Below, in pieces: positions 8,463 through 18,183 of a stretch of DNA of 59,904 nt. The stretch's first letter is position 1. Every line of letters begins with the position of its first letter. Source of the DNA: Thermobifida cellulosilytica TB100 (GTDB lineage: Bacteria; Actinomycetota; Actinomycetes; Streptosporangiales; Streptosporangiaceae); contig NZ_KQ950185.1 of NCBI RefSeq assembly GCF_001517975.1, forward strand, positions 179,739-239,642. The letters are read 5' to 3'. Made by a program: the position numbers and the translations under genes. The notes under the pieces were generated by a model. That model ran no database searches. It was not told where the DNA came from and saw only the letters and a list, made by a program, of their open reading frames with translations.

Positions 8463-9809
8463 CTACCGGGGACCGCCGAAGAGTCGGCCGAGCAGCCCTC
8501 CGCCCGGCTCCGGCCGCGGCGGCGCCGTCGCACCGGACGGCGCCTCCTGGGCCGCCCCGACGAAGGAGCGCAGCGCGGCGCGTTCCGCGGGAAGCCCCCA
8601 GGCGGCCAGGACCTCGGCGAGTCCGCCCTCCGCCCAGCCGGCGTCGTCGACCGCCGCGACGGCCTCCAGCACGGTGCGCTGCTCCTCGTCGCAGGAGGCG
8701 AAGTCGACGGCGGCGGAGTCCGGCGTACCGGGCCGCGGGCCGAAGACCGTCTCCAGGGCGTCGGCGACGACGATCCCCCAGCCCGCGGCCCCCGTGTAGG
8801 CGAGCACCCGGCGCAGCCGCTCGGCCTTGGCCGCGCGGATCTCCGGGTCGTCGATCGCGCCGATCGCGAGCATGCCCAGGTGGGCCGGCTCGACCGGCCC
8901 CGACTGCGGCAGGCAGGTGCCGAAGTGGTCGTCCCAGAACTCGGCGTCGAGCAGGCGGGCCACCGCCTGCTCCGGCGCTGCCGGGCCGTGGCGCAGGCCC
9001 AGCGCCAGCGCGGCGGCGAACACCAGGTCGTCGTCGGCGTCGTTGAGCAGTTGCCCCAGGTGCACGGTGACGGTGACGTCGTCGGGGGCGGAGAGCATGC
9101 CCAGCGCCCACACCTCGGCGGGCAGCGGCCGCAGGTCGGGGTGGGTCTGCCGGGGGTCGCCCGCGTTGAGCAGGGCGGGCACGATCCGGTCGGCCTCCTC
9201 CGGGTACCACGCCAGCAGGTAGCTCGCCCACTCGGCGACCGAGTCCCCGCCCCGGTTGGCCGCGCCCTCCAGCACGCCCAGCAGGACGCCCAACCGGTCG
9301 CGGACCGCCTCGTAGGCGGCGAGCTCGGCGGTGACCACGGCGATGCCGTCCGCGTGCTCCAGCGCCCGCAGCCGTCCGGAGATCCGGCGCCGCTCCTGCT
9401 CGTCGGGGGCCTCCGCCAGCCACTCGGCGTAGCGGTCGCGCGCCGTGGGCAGGTCGGTGCCGGACAGCCATGCGATCTCGTCGCGCCACAGCGCCAGGTC
9501 CCGCCGGTCCGGCAGGTGGTCGGCCATCGCGGGCACGGCGAGTTCCTGCACCAGGTTGATCACCAGGTGGCGGCCTGGCACGCCCTCCTCCACCAGGTTC
9601 AGCAGGAAGCCGACCACCTGGGGCGCCGCCGTGTAGCCCGGACCGGGCCAGGCGAGGATCTCGTGCAGCGCCACCAGGGCCGATTCCTGGTCCGCGCCGC
9701 GCACCGCGCGCAGCAGACCGGGGATCTCCCTCCCTCGCTCCGGGGCCAGCGCAGCCCAGTCGACGTCGTTCACCCCGTGCAGCGGGTCAGATCCGCGGTT
9801 GCCGTCCAT
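8463..9809 (-). CDS. Unrecognised helical-repeat-like protein
   Basis: A 448-residue, acidic, Ala/Leu-rich protein made almost wholly of predicted helices and reminiscent of HEAT-type repeats (segments such as ALVALHEILAWPG and LVFAAALALGLRHGP recur with similar spacing). It has no signal peptide or membrane segment. The C-terminus ends in a Pro/Gly-rich linker and a short GLLGRLFGG tail, a pattern seen in peripheral or scaffold proteins. ATG 9809 is the first good start; only GCGGGT precedes it. It is followed by the DUF218 gene 58 bases downstream. Function unknown. Confidence 0.75.
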   Translation of the reverse strand: MDGNRGSDPLHGVNDVDWAALAPERGREIPGLLRAVRGADQESALVALHEILAWPGPGYTAAPQVVGFLLNLVEEGVPGRHLVINLVQELAVPAMADHLPDRRDLALWRDEIAWLSGTDLPTARDRYAEWLAEAPDEQERRRISGRLRALEHADGIAVVTAELAAYEAVRDRLGVLLGVLEGAANRGGDSVAEWASYLLAWYPEEADRIVPALLNAGDPRQTHPDLRPLPAEVWALGMLSAPDDVTVTVHLGQLLNDADDDLVFAAALALGLRHGPAAPEQAVARLLDAEFWDDHFGTCLPQSGPVEPAHLGMLAIGAIDDPEIRAAKAERLRRVLAYTGAAGWGIVVADALETVFGPRPGTPDSAAVDFASCDEEQRTVLEAVAAVDDAGWAEGGLAEVLAAWGLPAERAALRSFVGAAQEAPSGATAPPRPEPGGGLLGRLFGGPR

Positions 9810-9852
9810 ACCCGCGATTATGCCGCCCGCGGGCCGTCCGGGCGCCGCGCGC

Positions 9853-10779
9853 TCACTCGACCTCCACGACGATCTTCCCCCGGGTGTGCCCCCATTCGGC
9901 GAACCGGTAGGCGTTGGCGGCCTGCTCCAGCGGGAACACCCTGGCGACCTCGACGGTGAGCTTCCCCGCCTCGACCAGCTCCCCCAGCGCGGCCAGGTCG
10001 GCGCCGTCGGGGCGGACGAAGTGGTACCGGCCACCGTACCGGGTGACGCGGGGGTCCACGACGGACACCAGCCGCACGCCGGGGGCGGCGACCTCGGGGG
10101 TGGCGGCCAGCGCCGCACCGCCCGCCAGGTCGAGGACGGCGGTCACGCCGTCGGGGGCGACCGAGCGCACCCGGGCGGCCAGCCCGTCCCCGTAGGCCAC
10201 CGGCTCGGCTCCCAGCGAGCGCAGGTAGTCGTGGTTGCGCGGGGAGGCGGTGCCGATGACACGGGCGCCCCGTGCCGCGGCGATCTGGACGGCCATCGAC
10301 CCCACCCCGCCCGAGGCGCCGTGCACCAGCACCGTGTCGTCCCCGCCCACGCCCAGGAGGTGCACCAGCGTCTGGTAGGCGGTCAGCCCCGCCAGCGGCA
10401 GGGCCGCCGCCTGCGCCCACGACAGGCCGGCGGGCCTGCGGGCGAGCGTGCGCACCGGGGCGGCCACCTTCTGGGCGAACGTGCCGCGCCGCACCACGTC
10501 CTCCCGCACGTATCCGACCACCTCGTCGCCCGGCGCGAACTCCGGGGCCGCGACTCCGGGCCGCTCCACCACCCCGGCCACGTCCCAGCCGGGGATCGCC
10601 GGGAAGAAGACGTCGAGCAGCCGGTCCATGCGCCCCTCCCGGATCTTCCAGTCCACCGGGTTCACCGCGGCGGCCCGTACCCGGACCAGCACCGAGTCGG
10701 GTCCCACCTTCGGCTCGGGGAGTTCGGCGGTCCTCAGCAGGTCGGGTCCCCCGTAGGAGTCGTAGACGACGGCCCTCAT
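9853..10779 (-). CDS. NADPH:quinone oxidoreductase-like MDR enzyme
   Basis: A 308-residue medium-chain dehydrogenase/reductase without the zinc ligands of alcohol dehydrogenases. The N-terminal GroES-like domain contains AAAVNPVDWKIREG and the Rossmann domain contains VLVHGASGGVGSMAVQIA (about residues 150-167), which is the NADPH-binding loop of the quinone oxidoreductase/zeta-crystallin branch. Expected activity is NADPH-dependent reduction of quinones or enones in the cytosol. ATG 10779 is preceded by GAGAGGAGCGGC. It is divergent from the helicase gene at 10965. Confidence 0.9.
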   Translation of the reverse strand: MRAVVYDSYGGPDLLRTAELPEPKVGPDSVLVRVRAAAVNPVDWKIREGRMDRLLDVFFPAIPGWDVAGVVERPGVAAPEFAPGDEVVGYVREDVVRRGTFAQKVAAPVRTLARRPAGLSWAQAAALPLAGLTAYQTLVHLLGVGGDDTVLVHGASGGVGSMAVQIAAARGARVIGTASPRNHDYLRSLGAEPVAYGDGLAARVRSVAPDGVTAVLDLAGGAALAATPEVAAPGVRLVSVVDPRVTRYGGRYHFVRPDGADLAALGELVEAGKLTVEVARVFPLEQAANAYRFAEWGHTRGKIVVEVE

Positions 10780-10964
10780 GCCGCTCCTCTCTCGCGCACC
10801 GCTCTGTCGCCACCGCCGCTACCCGCGTTCGCCGCGTTCGCACCCGCCCCGCCCCGGACCGGCCTTCCTGTCACTGTCCGCTGCTAATGATCGGAGGAGC
10901 ATGTGATGGGGAACGATGACCGTGCGGTTCCGCCGCGCGCAGGAACACGGGTGAAGGGAGGCTC

Positions 10965-13106
10965 ATGCCGCGACTGGCCGTCGACGCGACGTGCCTTCCC
11001 CAGTACGAGAAGCTGGACCGGCCCACCCGGGAGCGGCTGGCCGCGATCACCCGCAAGTTCCGGGAGCTGCCGCTGCCCGAGCTGCTGGCCCACCCCGACC
11101 TGCTCATCCAGGCGCTTCCCGAGGGCCAGGACCCGCGCATCCGCACGTTCCGCATCAGCGACTCCTGGACCGGGGTGCTGCTGGCCCCCGAGTCCGGCGA
11201 GACGTTCCTGCTGGTCCACCTGCTGCCCCGGGAGAGCGCCGCGCAGTGGGCGGCCGACCAGCGCCACGACGTCAACCCGGTGATGGGCACCCTGGAGCGG
11301 CGCGACGCCAGTGCCCTGGGGGAACGCACCGCAGCGCCCTCCCCCGCCCCACCCGAGCCGCCCGAGCCCGCGCTGTTCGCCGACGTCAGCGACGAGGCGC
11401 TGCGCCAGCTCGGCGTGGACGCCGAGACCGTCCGGTTCTGCCGCACCCTCACCTCCCGCGAGGAGCTGGTGGACTGGGGTCCCGCCGTCCCGCAGGACCA
11501 GTTCGAGGTGCTGCTCCACCTGGCCGACGGCATGCCCGTGGAGCAGGTGATGCGCGAGGTCGTGCAGCCGCGCCGCGCGGTGTCGGGCGGGCCGGTGGCC
11601 CCCGACGACTACGACACCGCCATCCGCAACACCCGGCACCGCGTCGTGCTGGTCGACGACGACAGCGACATCGAGCAGGTGCTGGGCCGCGAGTTCGACG
11701 CCTGGCGGGTGTTCCTGCACCCCACCCAGCGCTCGCTGGCCTACCGCCCGGTGTTCCACGGCCCGGCGCTGGTGTACGGCGGCCCCGGCACCGGCAAGAC
11801 CGTGGTGGCGCTGCACCGGGTCAAGCACCTCGCCGAGCACCTGCCGCTGGGCGGCCGGGTGCTGCTGACCAGCTTCACCAACGCCCTGGTGGAGTCGCTC
11901 CGGCGCGACCTGGCGCTGCTGCTCGACGAGGAGCTGCTCGCCGACGTGGACGTGGTCACCGCCGACAAGCTGGCGCTGAACGTGGTCCGCGAGGAGTGGC
12001 CTGACGTCGGGCTGCGCCTCGACTCCGACGCGCGCGGCCTGTTCGCCAACGTGGTCCGCAAGCACGGGCTGCCCTGGTCGGCCGACTTCGTGTTCCAGGA
12101 GTACCGGCACGTGGTGATGGCGCAGGGCATCACCACCGTCGAGGGCTACCTCGACCCGGACGCGCGGCGCGGCCGCTCCACCCCGCTCAGCACGGACCAG
12201 CGGCGCGAGATCTGGAGCGCCATCTCCGTGGCGCGCGCCTGGATGCGGCGGACCAAGCAACTGCCGACGCTGGAGCTGCACGCGGCGGCCGCCCGCATCC
12301 TCGGCGCGCGCTCCGAGAAGCCGTACACCAACATCGTCGTGGACGAGGGCCAGGACCTGCACCCGGCGCAGTGGCGGACGCTGCGCGCCGCGGTGGCGCC
12401 CGGCCCCAACGACATGTTCATCGCGGGCGACAACCGGCAGCGCATCTACGACAACACCGTCTCCTTCCGGCAACTGGGCATCAACGTGGTCGGCCGGTCG
12501 CATCCGCTGCGGGTGAACTACCGCACCACCACCGAGATCCTGACCTGGGCGGAGCGGATCATGCGCGGCCGGGGGAGCACCGAACCGGGCACGGGCGCCC
12601 CGGAGCCGCCCGGTTCCACCCACTCCCTGCTGCGGGGCGCCCCTCCGGTGCTGCACGGGGCGCCCGACGCCGCGGCCGAGCTGGCGGCCCTGGCCGGGCA
12701 GGTCCGCTCCTGGCGGGCCGCGGGGATCGCGCCGGGCGACATCTGCGTGACCGCGCGCACCCGCCGGGGCGTCACCGAGGTCGTCAGCGCGCTGCGCGGC
12801 CACGGCCTGCCCGCCGCCCGCTTCAACCCGCAGCAGCACACCGTGGACGACTCCGCGGACGCGGTGCGGGTCACCACCATGCACGGGGTGAAGGGGCTGG
12901 AGTTCCGCGCCGTCGCGGTGACGGGGGTGACCGCCGCCGCGCTGCCGCTGATGGAGCACGTCACCAGTCCCGACCTGGACGAGAACCAGCACCGCTCGGA
13001 CCTGGCCGCGCAGCGCAGCCTGCTGTACGTGGCGTGCACCCGGGCGCGCGAGGCGCTGTACGTGAGCTGGCACGGCGAGCCCAGTCCGTTCCTGCCGCGG
13101 GACTGA
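10965..13106 (+). CDS. UvrD-like SF1 helicase with RelE/ParE-like N-terminal domain (1)
   Basis: A 713-residue protein. Residues 1-110 resemble a RelE/ParE-type toxin fold (helical start LPQYEKLDRPTRERL, then strands around DPRIRTFRISDSWTGVLL and ETFLLVHLLPRESAAQWA). The rest is a UvrD/Rep-type helicase core: Walker A GGPGTGKT near 271-278, Walker B VVDEGQDL near 459, motif III GDNRQRIYDN, motif V TTMHGVKGLEF and motif VI LLYVACTRARE. Such proteins are 3'-5' ATP-driven DNA translocases; the role of the toxin-like domain is not established. It has a paralogue at 19910-21700 with the same architecture. ATG 10965 follows GAAGGGAGGCTC, a good ribosome site. Confidence 0.88.
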   Translation: MPRLAVDATCLPQYEKLDRPTRERLAAITRKFRELPLPELLAHPDLLIQALPEGQDPRIRTFRISDSWTGVLLAPESGETFLLVHLLPRESAAQWAADQRHDVNPVMGTLERRDASALGERTAAPSPAPPEPPEPALFADVSDEALRQLGVDAETVRFCRTLTSREELVDWGPAVPQDQFEVLLHLADGMPVEQVMREVVQPRRAVSGGPVAPDDYDTAIRNTRHRVVLVDDDSDIEQVLGREFDAWRVFLHPTQRSLAYRPVFHGPALVYGGPGTGKTVVALHRVKHLAEHLPLGGRVLLTSFTNALVESLRRDLALLLDEELLADVDVVTADKLALNVVREEWPDVGLRLDSDARGLFANVVRKHGLPWSADFVFQEYRHVVMAQGITTVEGYLDPDARRGRSTPLSTDQRREIWSAISVARAWMRRTKQLPTLELHAAAARILGARSEKPYTNIVVDEGQDLHPAQWRTLRAAVAPGPNDMFIAGDNRQRIYDNTVSFRQLGINVVGRSHPLRVNYRTTTEILTWAERIMRGRGSTEPGTGAPEPPGSTHSLLRGAPPVLHGAPDAAAELAALAGQVRSWRAAGIAPGDICVTARTRRGVTEVVSALRGHGLPAARFNPQQHTVDDSADAVRVTTMHGVKGLEFRAVAVTGVTAAALPLMEHVTSPDLDENQHRSDLAAQRSLLYVACTRAREALYVSWHGEPSPFLPRD

Positions 13107-13380
13107 CGCGGTGTCCGCGCGGTCGGGCCGTACGGGCGCCGCGCCTCCCTGCCCCCCCACAGCGACAAAACCGGACAACTGTACCTTGTAGATCTTTTCG
13201 GACGCGACTTCCGGGCCTTCTCGCGCCGCGCACGGGACCGCCTTCCCCCACGGGCGGAAGGTAGAGTGCGAGAGGTCCGGTCACAGGCTGCCGCCCGGTT
13301 CGCGCGTGGTTCGCCGGGGTTTCCCGGGCATTGTCTCTTGTGCTCGTGCTGTTCCTACGTCTCAGGTTGGTCGTTAGCTC

Positions 13381-15081
13381 ATGCGCGTGGTCTTCACCAA
13401 CGCCGATCCGGACACCTTCGCCGAACACCGGGACCGGTTCGTCCGCCGGGTGCTCGGCCACGGGCGCGGACGAGGCGCCAGAGTCCCCCGGCGCGCCCTG
13501 GAGGAGCTGCTGGACTTCAAGTACGGCGAGTTCAACGAGGGCGGCGACGGGCTGCTGGCGCGCTGGCAGGTCGACGACGTGGCCGCGCTGATGCTGCACT
13601 GGCTGCCCGAGGGCGGCCGACCGGCGCCCCGGGTCGCCGAGGTGCGCGCCGCGCTGGACGCCTGGCTGCGCTTCCTCGACGACCGCGGCCTGCTCGACAG
13701 GCGCTCCGACCCGCGCGCGGAGCTGCTGGACGCGGTCGACGAGCTCGCCGAGCCCTACCGGAAGGCGGTCGCCGACCCCGCCGAGCACCGGGTCGGCGCC
13801 TACCTCCACCGGCTGATGACCGAACTGGGCTACGACGTGGACGACCCCGACCAGGTCGCCGAGTTCGAGGAGCGGACCGAGTCCGGGGAGATCCCGCTCG
13901 ACGACGAGATCCTCACGGCCGTCGCCGAGGGCGAGGCGGTCGGCCTCAAGCCGCTGCTCGCCGGCCCGGGGCGGGCCGGGTACTCCTGGCAGGCGCCCCG
14001 GCTGCCCTCCGACAGCGAGCGGGAGGCGGCGATCGAGGCCGCTCCCGCCGTCGCCCGCCTGCGCGCCCGGTCCGAGGGCGGCCTGCCCGAGGATCCCGAC
14101 GAGGTGTGGGAGACGGCCTTCGCCGAGGTGAGCGGCACGGTCGCCGCGGCACTGGACCTGGACGAGGAGTCCTTCGCCGACGTCTTCGGCCTCGCCCCCG
14201 ACGAGTTCGCCGTCGCCCCGCTGACCGCGCTGTTCATCGAGAGCGCCCCGCTGTCCGTCGCACTGCTGGTGGAGACGGTGGCCGTGCTGGGCGAGCGGAT
14301 CGGCCTGGGCGGGACGCTGGACGACGTCGAGCAGGCCCGCTTCACCACGGCCGTGGGCCTGGTCCTCGGCGAGCTGGAGAAGCTCGGCGCGGTGGAGCAG
14401 GAGCCCTCGGGCGAGGACGCCGACCCGCTCGACGAACCGGCCTACCGGCTCACCCCGCTCGGGGTCGCCAAGGCGTTCGACGAGCTGACCTTCGAGGGCT
14501 ACCGCATCCGCGAGTTCGACGAACTCATGGCGGAGGACGCCGAGGTGCTGCTGGAGCGCGCGGCGACCGGCAAGACGTTCGGCGAGGCCGACCTGGACGC
14601 CTGGATCGCCGCCCGCGGCCCCGCGGCCGCCGTGCGCGAACTGGTCGCGGTGGCGCGCCGCACCGACGACTGCACCCACCGGGCGGCGGTGCGCGCCGTC
14701 ACCGCCGAGCGGGCCGCGGAGGCCCGTCCGGTCTACGAGGAGCTGCGCGACGACCCCGGGTTCGGCGCCCAGGCCCGGAGCTGGCTCTTCGACGCGGGCT
14801 TCCTCAAGGAGAGCGACCTCCGAGCGGGCGACCTGCCCTGGGTGATGCTCGACAACGTCGCCGCGCTGGCCCGCCTGGACCTGCTCGACGCCGAGCACCT
14901 GGCGGAGATGCCGCTGCGCGTGGGAGGCGCCTCCCTGTTCGACCTGGCCCTGTCCCTGCGCCACCCCGAGGCCCGGTTCCTGCTCACCTGGTTCGGGGAG
15001 AAGCACCCCGACGCCGGGGTCCGCAGGGCGGCCCGCACCGCCCTGCACCGCCTCACCGGCGACGGCGCCCGGCGGCCCTGA
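13381..15081 (+). CDS. Unrecognised actinobacterial protein, 566 aa
   Basis: A long acidic soluble protein. The N-terminal part (DFKYGEFNEGGDGLLARWQV, then a Trp-Leu-Pro segment around residue 80) resembles a family of uncharacterised actinobacterial proteins that I recall only by pattern. The middle carries YRLTPLG, which looks like the wing of a winged helix, and the C-terminal 150 residues are helical and repeat-like. There are no membrane segments and no catalytic motif that I recognise. The start ATG 13381 lacks a clear ribosome site (TTAGCTC precedes it). It lies 274 bases after the first helicase gene in the same direction. Confidence 0.75.
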   Translation: MRVVFTNADPDTFAEHRDRFVRRVLGHGRGRGARVPRRALEELLDFKYGEFNEGGDGLLARWQVDDVAALMLHWLPEGGRPAPRVAEVRAALDAWLRFLDDRGLLDRRSDPRAELLDAVDELAEPYRKAVADPAEHRVGAYLHRLMTELGYDVDDPDQVAEFEERTESGEIPLDDEILTAVAEGEAVGLKPLLAGPGRAGYSWQAPRLPSDSEREAAIEAAPAVARLRARSEGGLPEDPDEVWETAFAEVSGTVAAALDLDEESFADVFGLAPDEFAVAPLTALFIESAPLSVALLVETVAVLGERIGLGGTLDDVEQARFTTAVGLVLGELEKLGAVEQEPSGEDADPLDEPAYRLTPLGVAKAFDELTFEGYRIREFDELMAEDAEVLLERAATGKTFGEADLDAWIAARGPAAAVRELVAVARRTDDCTHRAAVRAVTAERAAEARPVYEELRDDPGFGAQARSWLFDAGFLKESDLRAGDLPWVMLDNVAALARLDLLDAEHLAEMPLRVGGASLFDLALSLRHPEARFLLTWFGEKHPDAGVRRAARTALHRLTGDGARRP

Positions 15082-15167
15082 CCTCCTGCCTCCCCTGCCC
15101 CGGTTCGCCGGACCGAGCGAGGAGGCACGGAGCAGGAGGCCGCGGCCCCGGGCCGCGTGACCGTCCC

Positions 15168-15416
15168 GACGCCGAGCGGGAGTCGCCCCGCGGCGTCGGG
15201 TCCGGCGTGGCCTACCGGCTGCCGGGCGGGGTGGGCACGGCCGAGGACGTGGTGCAGGACGGGTGGCCGCGCGCGGCGGGCGGGTGGTCGCGGCGGGGCT
15301 CCCCGTCGTGGGGGCGCCGCGGGTCGGCGGGACCCTGCTGCGGACGGCCCGGCGGCTGACCAGCTCCGGGCCGCGCCCCGCTGCGGGGTGCGGCCCGTGT
15401 TGTCCACAGGCTGTCG
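15168..15416 (+). pseudogene. Decayed ECF sigma factor fragment (SigJ/ECF41-like)
   Basis: No intact frame spans this stretch, yet two adjacent frames read as pieces of an ECF sigma factor. In the first frame DAERESPRGVGSGVAYRLPG followed by GTAEDVVQDGW corresponds to the region-2 pattern RERLLGVAYRLLGS..AEDVVQDAW. About 40 codons on, in another frame, APRVGGTLLRTARRLTSSG and GCGPCCPQAV correspond to the AYLLTVVTRLALDRLRSA and YVGPWLPEPV pattern that follows in SigJ-type sigma factors. No start codon, region 4 or C-terminal domain remains. I read it as a relic truncated at the 3' end and frameshifted. Confidence 0.6.
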
Positions 15417-15533
15417 GGCGGCGCTGCCGCCCTGCGGCGCGACCGCCTAGTGTGGGTCCCACGCCGCGTCACCCGTCCCGGGTGGTTCTCCGCGTCCCAC
15501 GCGGCACACCCTCGACTCCCCTGGAGGCTGTGC

Positions 15534-16214
15534 ATGGACGTTCGGGAACTGGTGTGGGCGGTCCGCGCGGCGCCGCTGGTGCTGCGGGTCCAGGAGTTCC
15601 TGTGCTGGCTGGGCGAGCAGCGGCCGCTGTCGCGCGAACCGCTGCCCGGGCGGCCGGGGGCGCGCCGCCACACCTACCTGAGCCTCGGTTCGTGGGCGGA
15701 GGGCCGCACCGCGACCGCTCTGGGCGAGGAGGAGACCGCGCTGCTGGAGTTCCTGCTGGCCGCCCGGATGCTGGAGGTGGTGGTGGGGCGGCGGGAGCGC
15801 CGCACCGGCGGCGGGGTGCGGGAGCACGCCTGGGTGCTGCCCGGCCCCGCGTACCCGCTGCTGCCCGACGACGCCGCACGGGTGTGGCGCACGGGGGTGG
15901 AGCTGCTGCCGCTGCTGTGGGCCTGCCGCGTCCCCGGGGCGTCCCCGGGGTGCCCGCTTCCGGCCCGGTGGCTGGAGCGGCTGCACGCCGCCGACGGCCT
16001 CCTCCCCCTGGGGGTGCTGGGCGCCGCCGACGGGGCCTTCGGCACGGTGCGCGGTGAGGCCGCGGCCGCGCTCCAGGCCCTGGAGTCGCTGGGGTTGGTG
16101 CGGCTCCGCTACGACCTCGACCTCGGCGAGTGCTGCGCGCTCACCCCGCTGGGGCGGCACGCGGTGACACTGCTGCGGCGCTGCGGTGTGCTGGCCGGCC
16201 CGCAGCCCGTGTAG
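15534..16214 (+). CDS. Unrecognised protein with possible C-terminal winged helix, 226 aa
   Basis: The start ATG 15534 has the strong ribosome site CTGGAGG 7 bases upstream; a longer frame back to 15450 has no such signal and overlaps non-coding sequence. The protein is Leu/Arg-rich and soluble. The C-terminal 60 residues (AAALQALESLGLVRLRYDLD then CCALTPLGRHAVTLLRR) look like the recognition helix and wing of a winged-helix domain, sharing the LTPLG signature with the 566-residue protein upstream at 13381. Function unknown; the DNA-binding suggestion is inference. Confidence 0.7.
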   Translation: MDVRELVWAVRAAPLVLRVQEFLCWLGEQRPLSREPLPGRPGARRHTYLSLGSWAEGRTATALGEEETALLEFLLAARMLEVVVGRRERRTGGGVREHAWVLPGPAYPLLPDDAARVWRTGVELLPLLWACRVPGASPGCPLPARWLERLHAADGLLPLGVLGAADGAFGTVRGEAAAALQALESLGLVRLRYDLDLGECCALTPLGRHAVTLLRRCGVLAGPQPV

Positions 16215-16270
16215 GGTCCGCGGGCCGGTCCCGGGCGGACCGTCCACGGGCCTGCGGCGTCCGGACCCAG

Positions 16271-17915
16271 TCAGTGCTTCACCACGTGCCGTTCGTTGGG
16301 CACGCAGTGGGTCATGGTCAGTCCCGAGACGTCGCGGGGGCCGTTGCGGCCGAGGTTGGCCAGGCGCGCCCGGTCCTCGTCGGTCAGCACCCGGCCCCGC
16401 AGCAGCTCCAGGTGTGCCACGTCCTGCGGCCTGACGCCCAGCCCTTCGCTCACGCGCAGCCCCAGTTCGTCCTCGACGAGCAGGAAGTGCCACACCATGC
16501 GCTCCTGGACGGCGGGGTCGCACTGGGAGAGGTTCGCGACCAGGTCGTCGCGCTCCCACTGCTCCATGAGGCGGAAGCGCTGCCCGGCCTGCTTGTGGTC
16601 GTCGGTGCGCGGAATCCGGCTGCGGGTCAGCCGCCCGGTGATCTCGGGTCCCCGGGCCCCGACACCGGAGCGCGGCGCCTCGCGGAGGCCGCCGGTGATC
16701 GACGGCTCGTAGTTGACGTGCGGGTTGTCCCCGACGTCGTCCACCCCGTAGGCCATGGCGCCGCCCTGCTGGTTGGTGCGCACCGGGGCGTTCTTCGCCC
16801 GGTTCACCGGCAGTTGCAGGTAGTTGGCCCCGATCCGGTAGCGCTGGGTGTCGCTGTAGGAGAAGGTGCGGCCCCCGAGCATCTTGTCGTCGGAGAAGTC
16901 CAGGCCGTCGACGAGCACCCCGGTGCCGAAGGCGATCTGCTCGTTCTCCAGGAAGTGGTCGGAGACGTTGCGGTTGAGCACCGTGCGGCCGACCGGCCTG
17001 GGCGGGAAGTCCTGCTCCGGCCAGGTCTTGGTGTCGTCGAGCGGGTCGAAGTCCAGTTCCGGGTGCTCGTCGTCGCTCATCATCTGCACCAGGAGCTCCC
17101 GCTCGGGGTACTCCCCGCGGTCGATGGCCTCGCGCAGGTCCCGGGTGGCGTGGCCCAGGTCGGTGGCCTGGACGTTGGCCGCGTCCTGCTCGGTCATGCT
17201 GCGGACGCCCTGCCGGGGCATCCAGGTGTACCTGACCAGGCGGGTCCGCCCCTCGGCGTCGACCCACTTGTAGGTGTTCACGCCGAAGCCCTGCATGTGC
17301 CGGTAGTCGGCGGGGATGCCGCGCGGGCTGAACAGGTTGAGGAGCATGTGCATGGACTCCGGGGTCTGCGACATGAAGTCGAAGGTCCGGTTGGGGTCCT
17401 GGCGGAAGGTCACCGGGTCGGGTTTGAGCGCGTGGATGACGTCGGGGAACTTGATGGCGCCGCGGACGAAGAACACCGCCAGGTCGTTGCCGACGAGGTC
17501 CCAGTTGCCCTCCTCGGTGTAGAACTTGACCGCGAAGCCCCGCGGGTCGCGTGCCGTCTCCGCGGAGTCCCGCCCCCCGATCACGGTCGAGAAGCGGACC
17601 GCGACGTCGGTGCGCTTGCCCCTGCCCTGGAAGAGCCTGGCGCGCGTGTAGCGGTCGACGGGCTCGTCTCCCCACGTGCCGTACGACTCGAAGTAGCCGA
17701 AGGAGGTGGTCCCCCTGGCGTGCACGACGCGTTCGGGGATCCGCTCGCGGTCGAAGTGGCTGATCTTCTCCAGGAAGTGGTAGTTCTCCAGGGTCGCCGG
17801 CCCCGGGGGCCGACCGTGCGCTGGTTCTGGTTGTCGTAGACCGGGTGTCCCTGCCGGTTGGTCAGCGGAGACGGCCGTCGCCGGTTCGGGGTCCCTGGCC
17901 GGAACCGTCCGTCAT
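16271..17915 (-). CDS. katA: Heme catalase, apparently frameshifted near the N-terminus
   Basis: A typical small-subunit heme catalase that breaks H2O2 down to water and oxygen. The main frame (about 17800 down to 16271) contains the active-site His in [14 protein letters not shown], the Asn in [11 protein letters not shown] and the heme-ligand Tyr in [11 protein letters not shown]. The conserved N-terminus [19 protein letters not shown] is present just upstream but in a different frame. Reading through would need one extra base near 17799-17801, where GGCC appears in place of GGCCC on the coding strand. A second single-base gap near 17873 is also needed if translation starts at ATG 17915, which has a good GGGGAG site; GTG 17931 would avoid the second gap. 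Either the gene is broken or the assembly lost C residues in GC runs. Confidence 0.85.
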
Positions 17916-18183
17916 GCCGGATGCTCCCCACCGCGCACGGGCGCTCGGATGTTCTGTCGGCCGTGTCGAACCCTCCTCGCTACCCGGCGCCCGCACCGCC
18001 ATCCCGGCTCCGGCACCGTGTTGACCAGCGGTTGTGAAGTCTTTGCCCGTCCGCGGTCACATCTGCCCGGCTCCGGTCAGCTTCCCTGGTGGGAGCGCGG
18101 GTCGCGGCGGGCCGGGGGACCGTACCCGACAGGCCCCCGGTCATGCTCTAATTCCATCTATCGAGCCGCTTTGGGAGCCTTCC

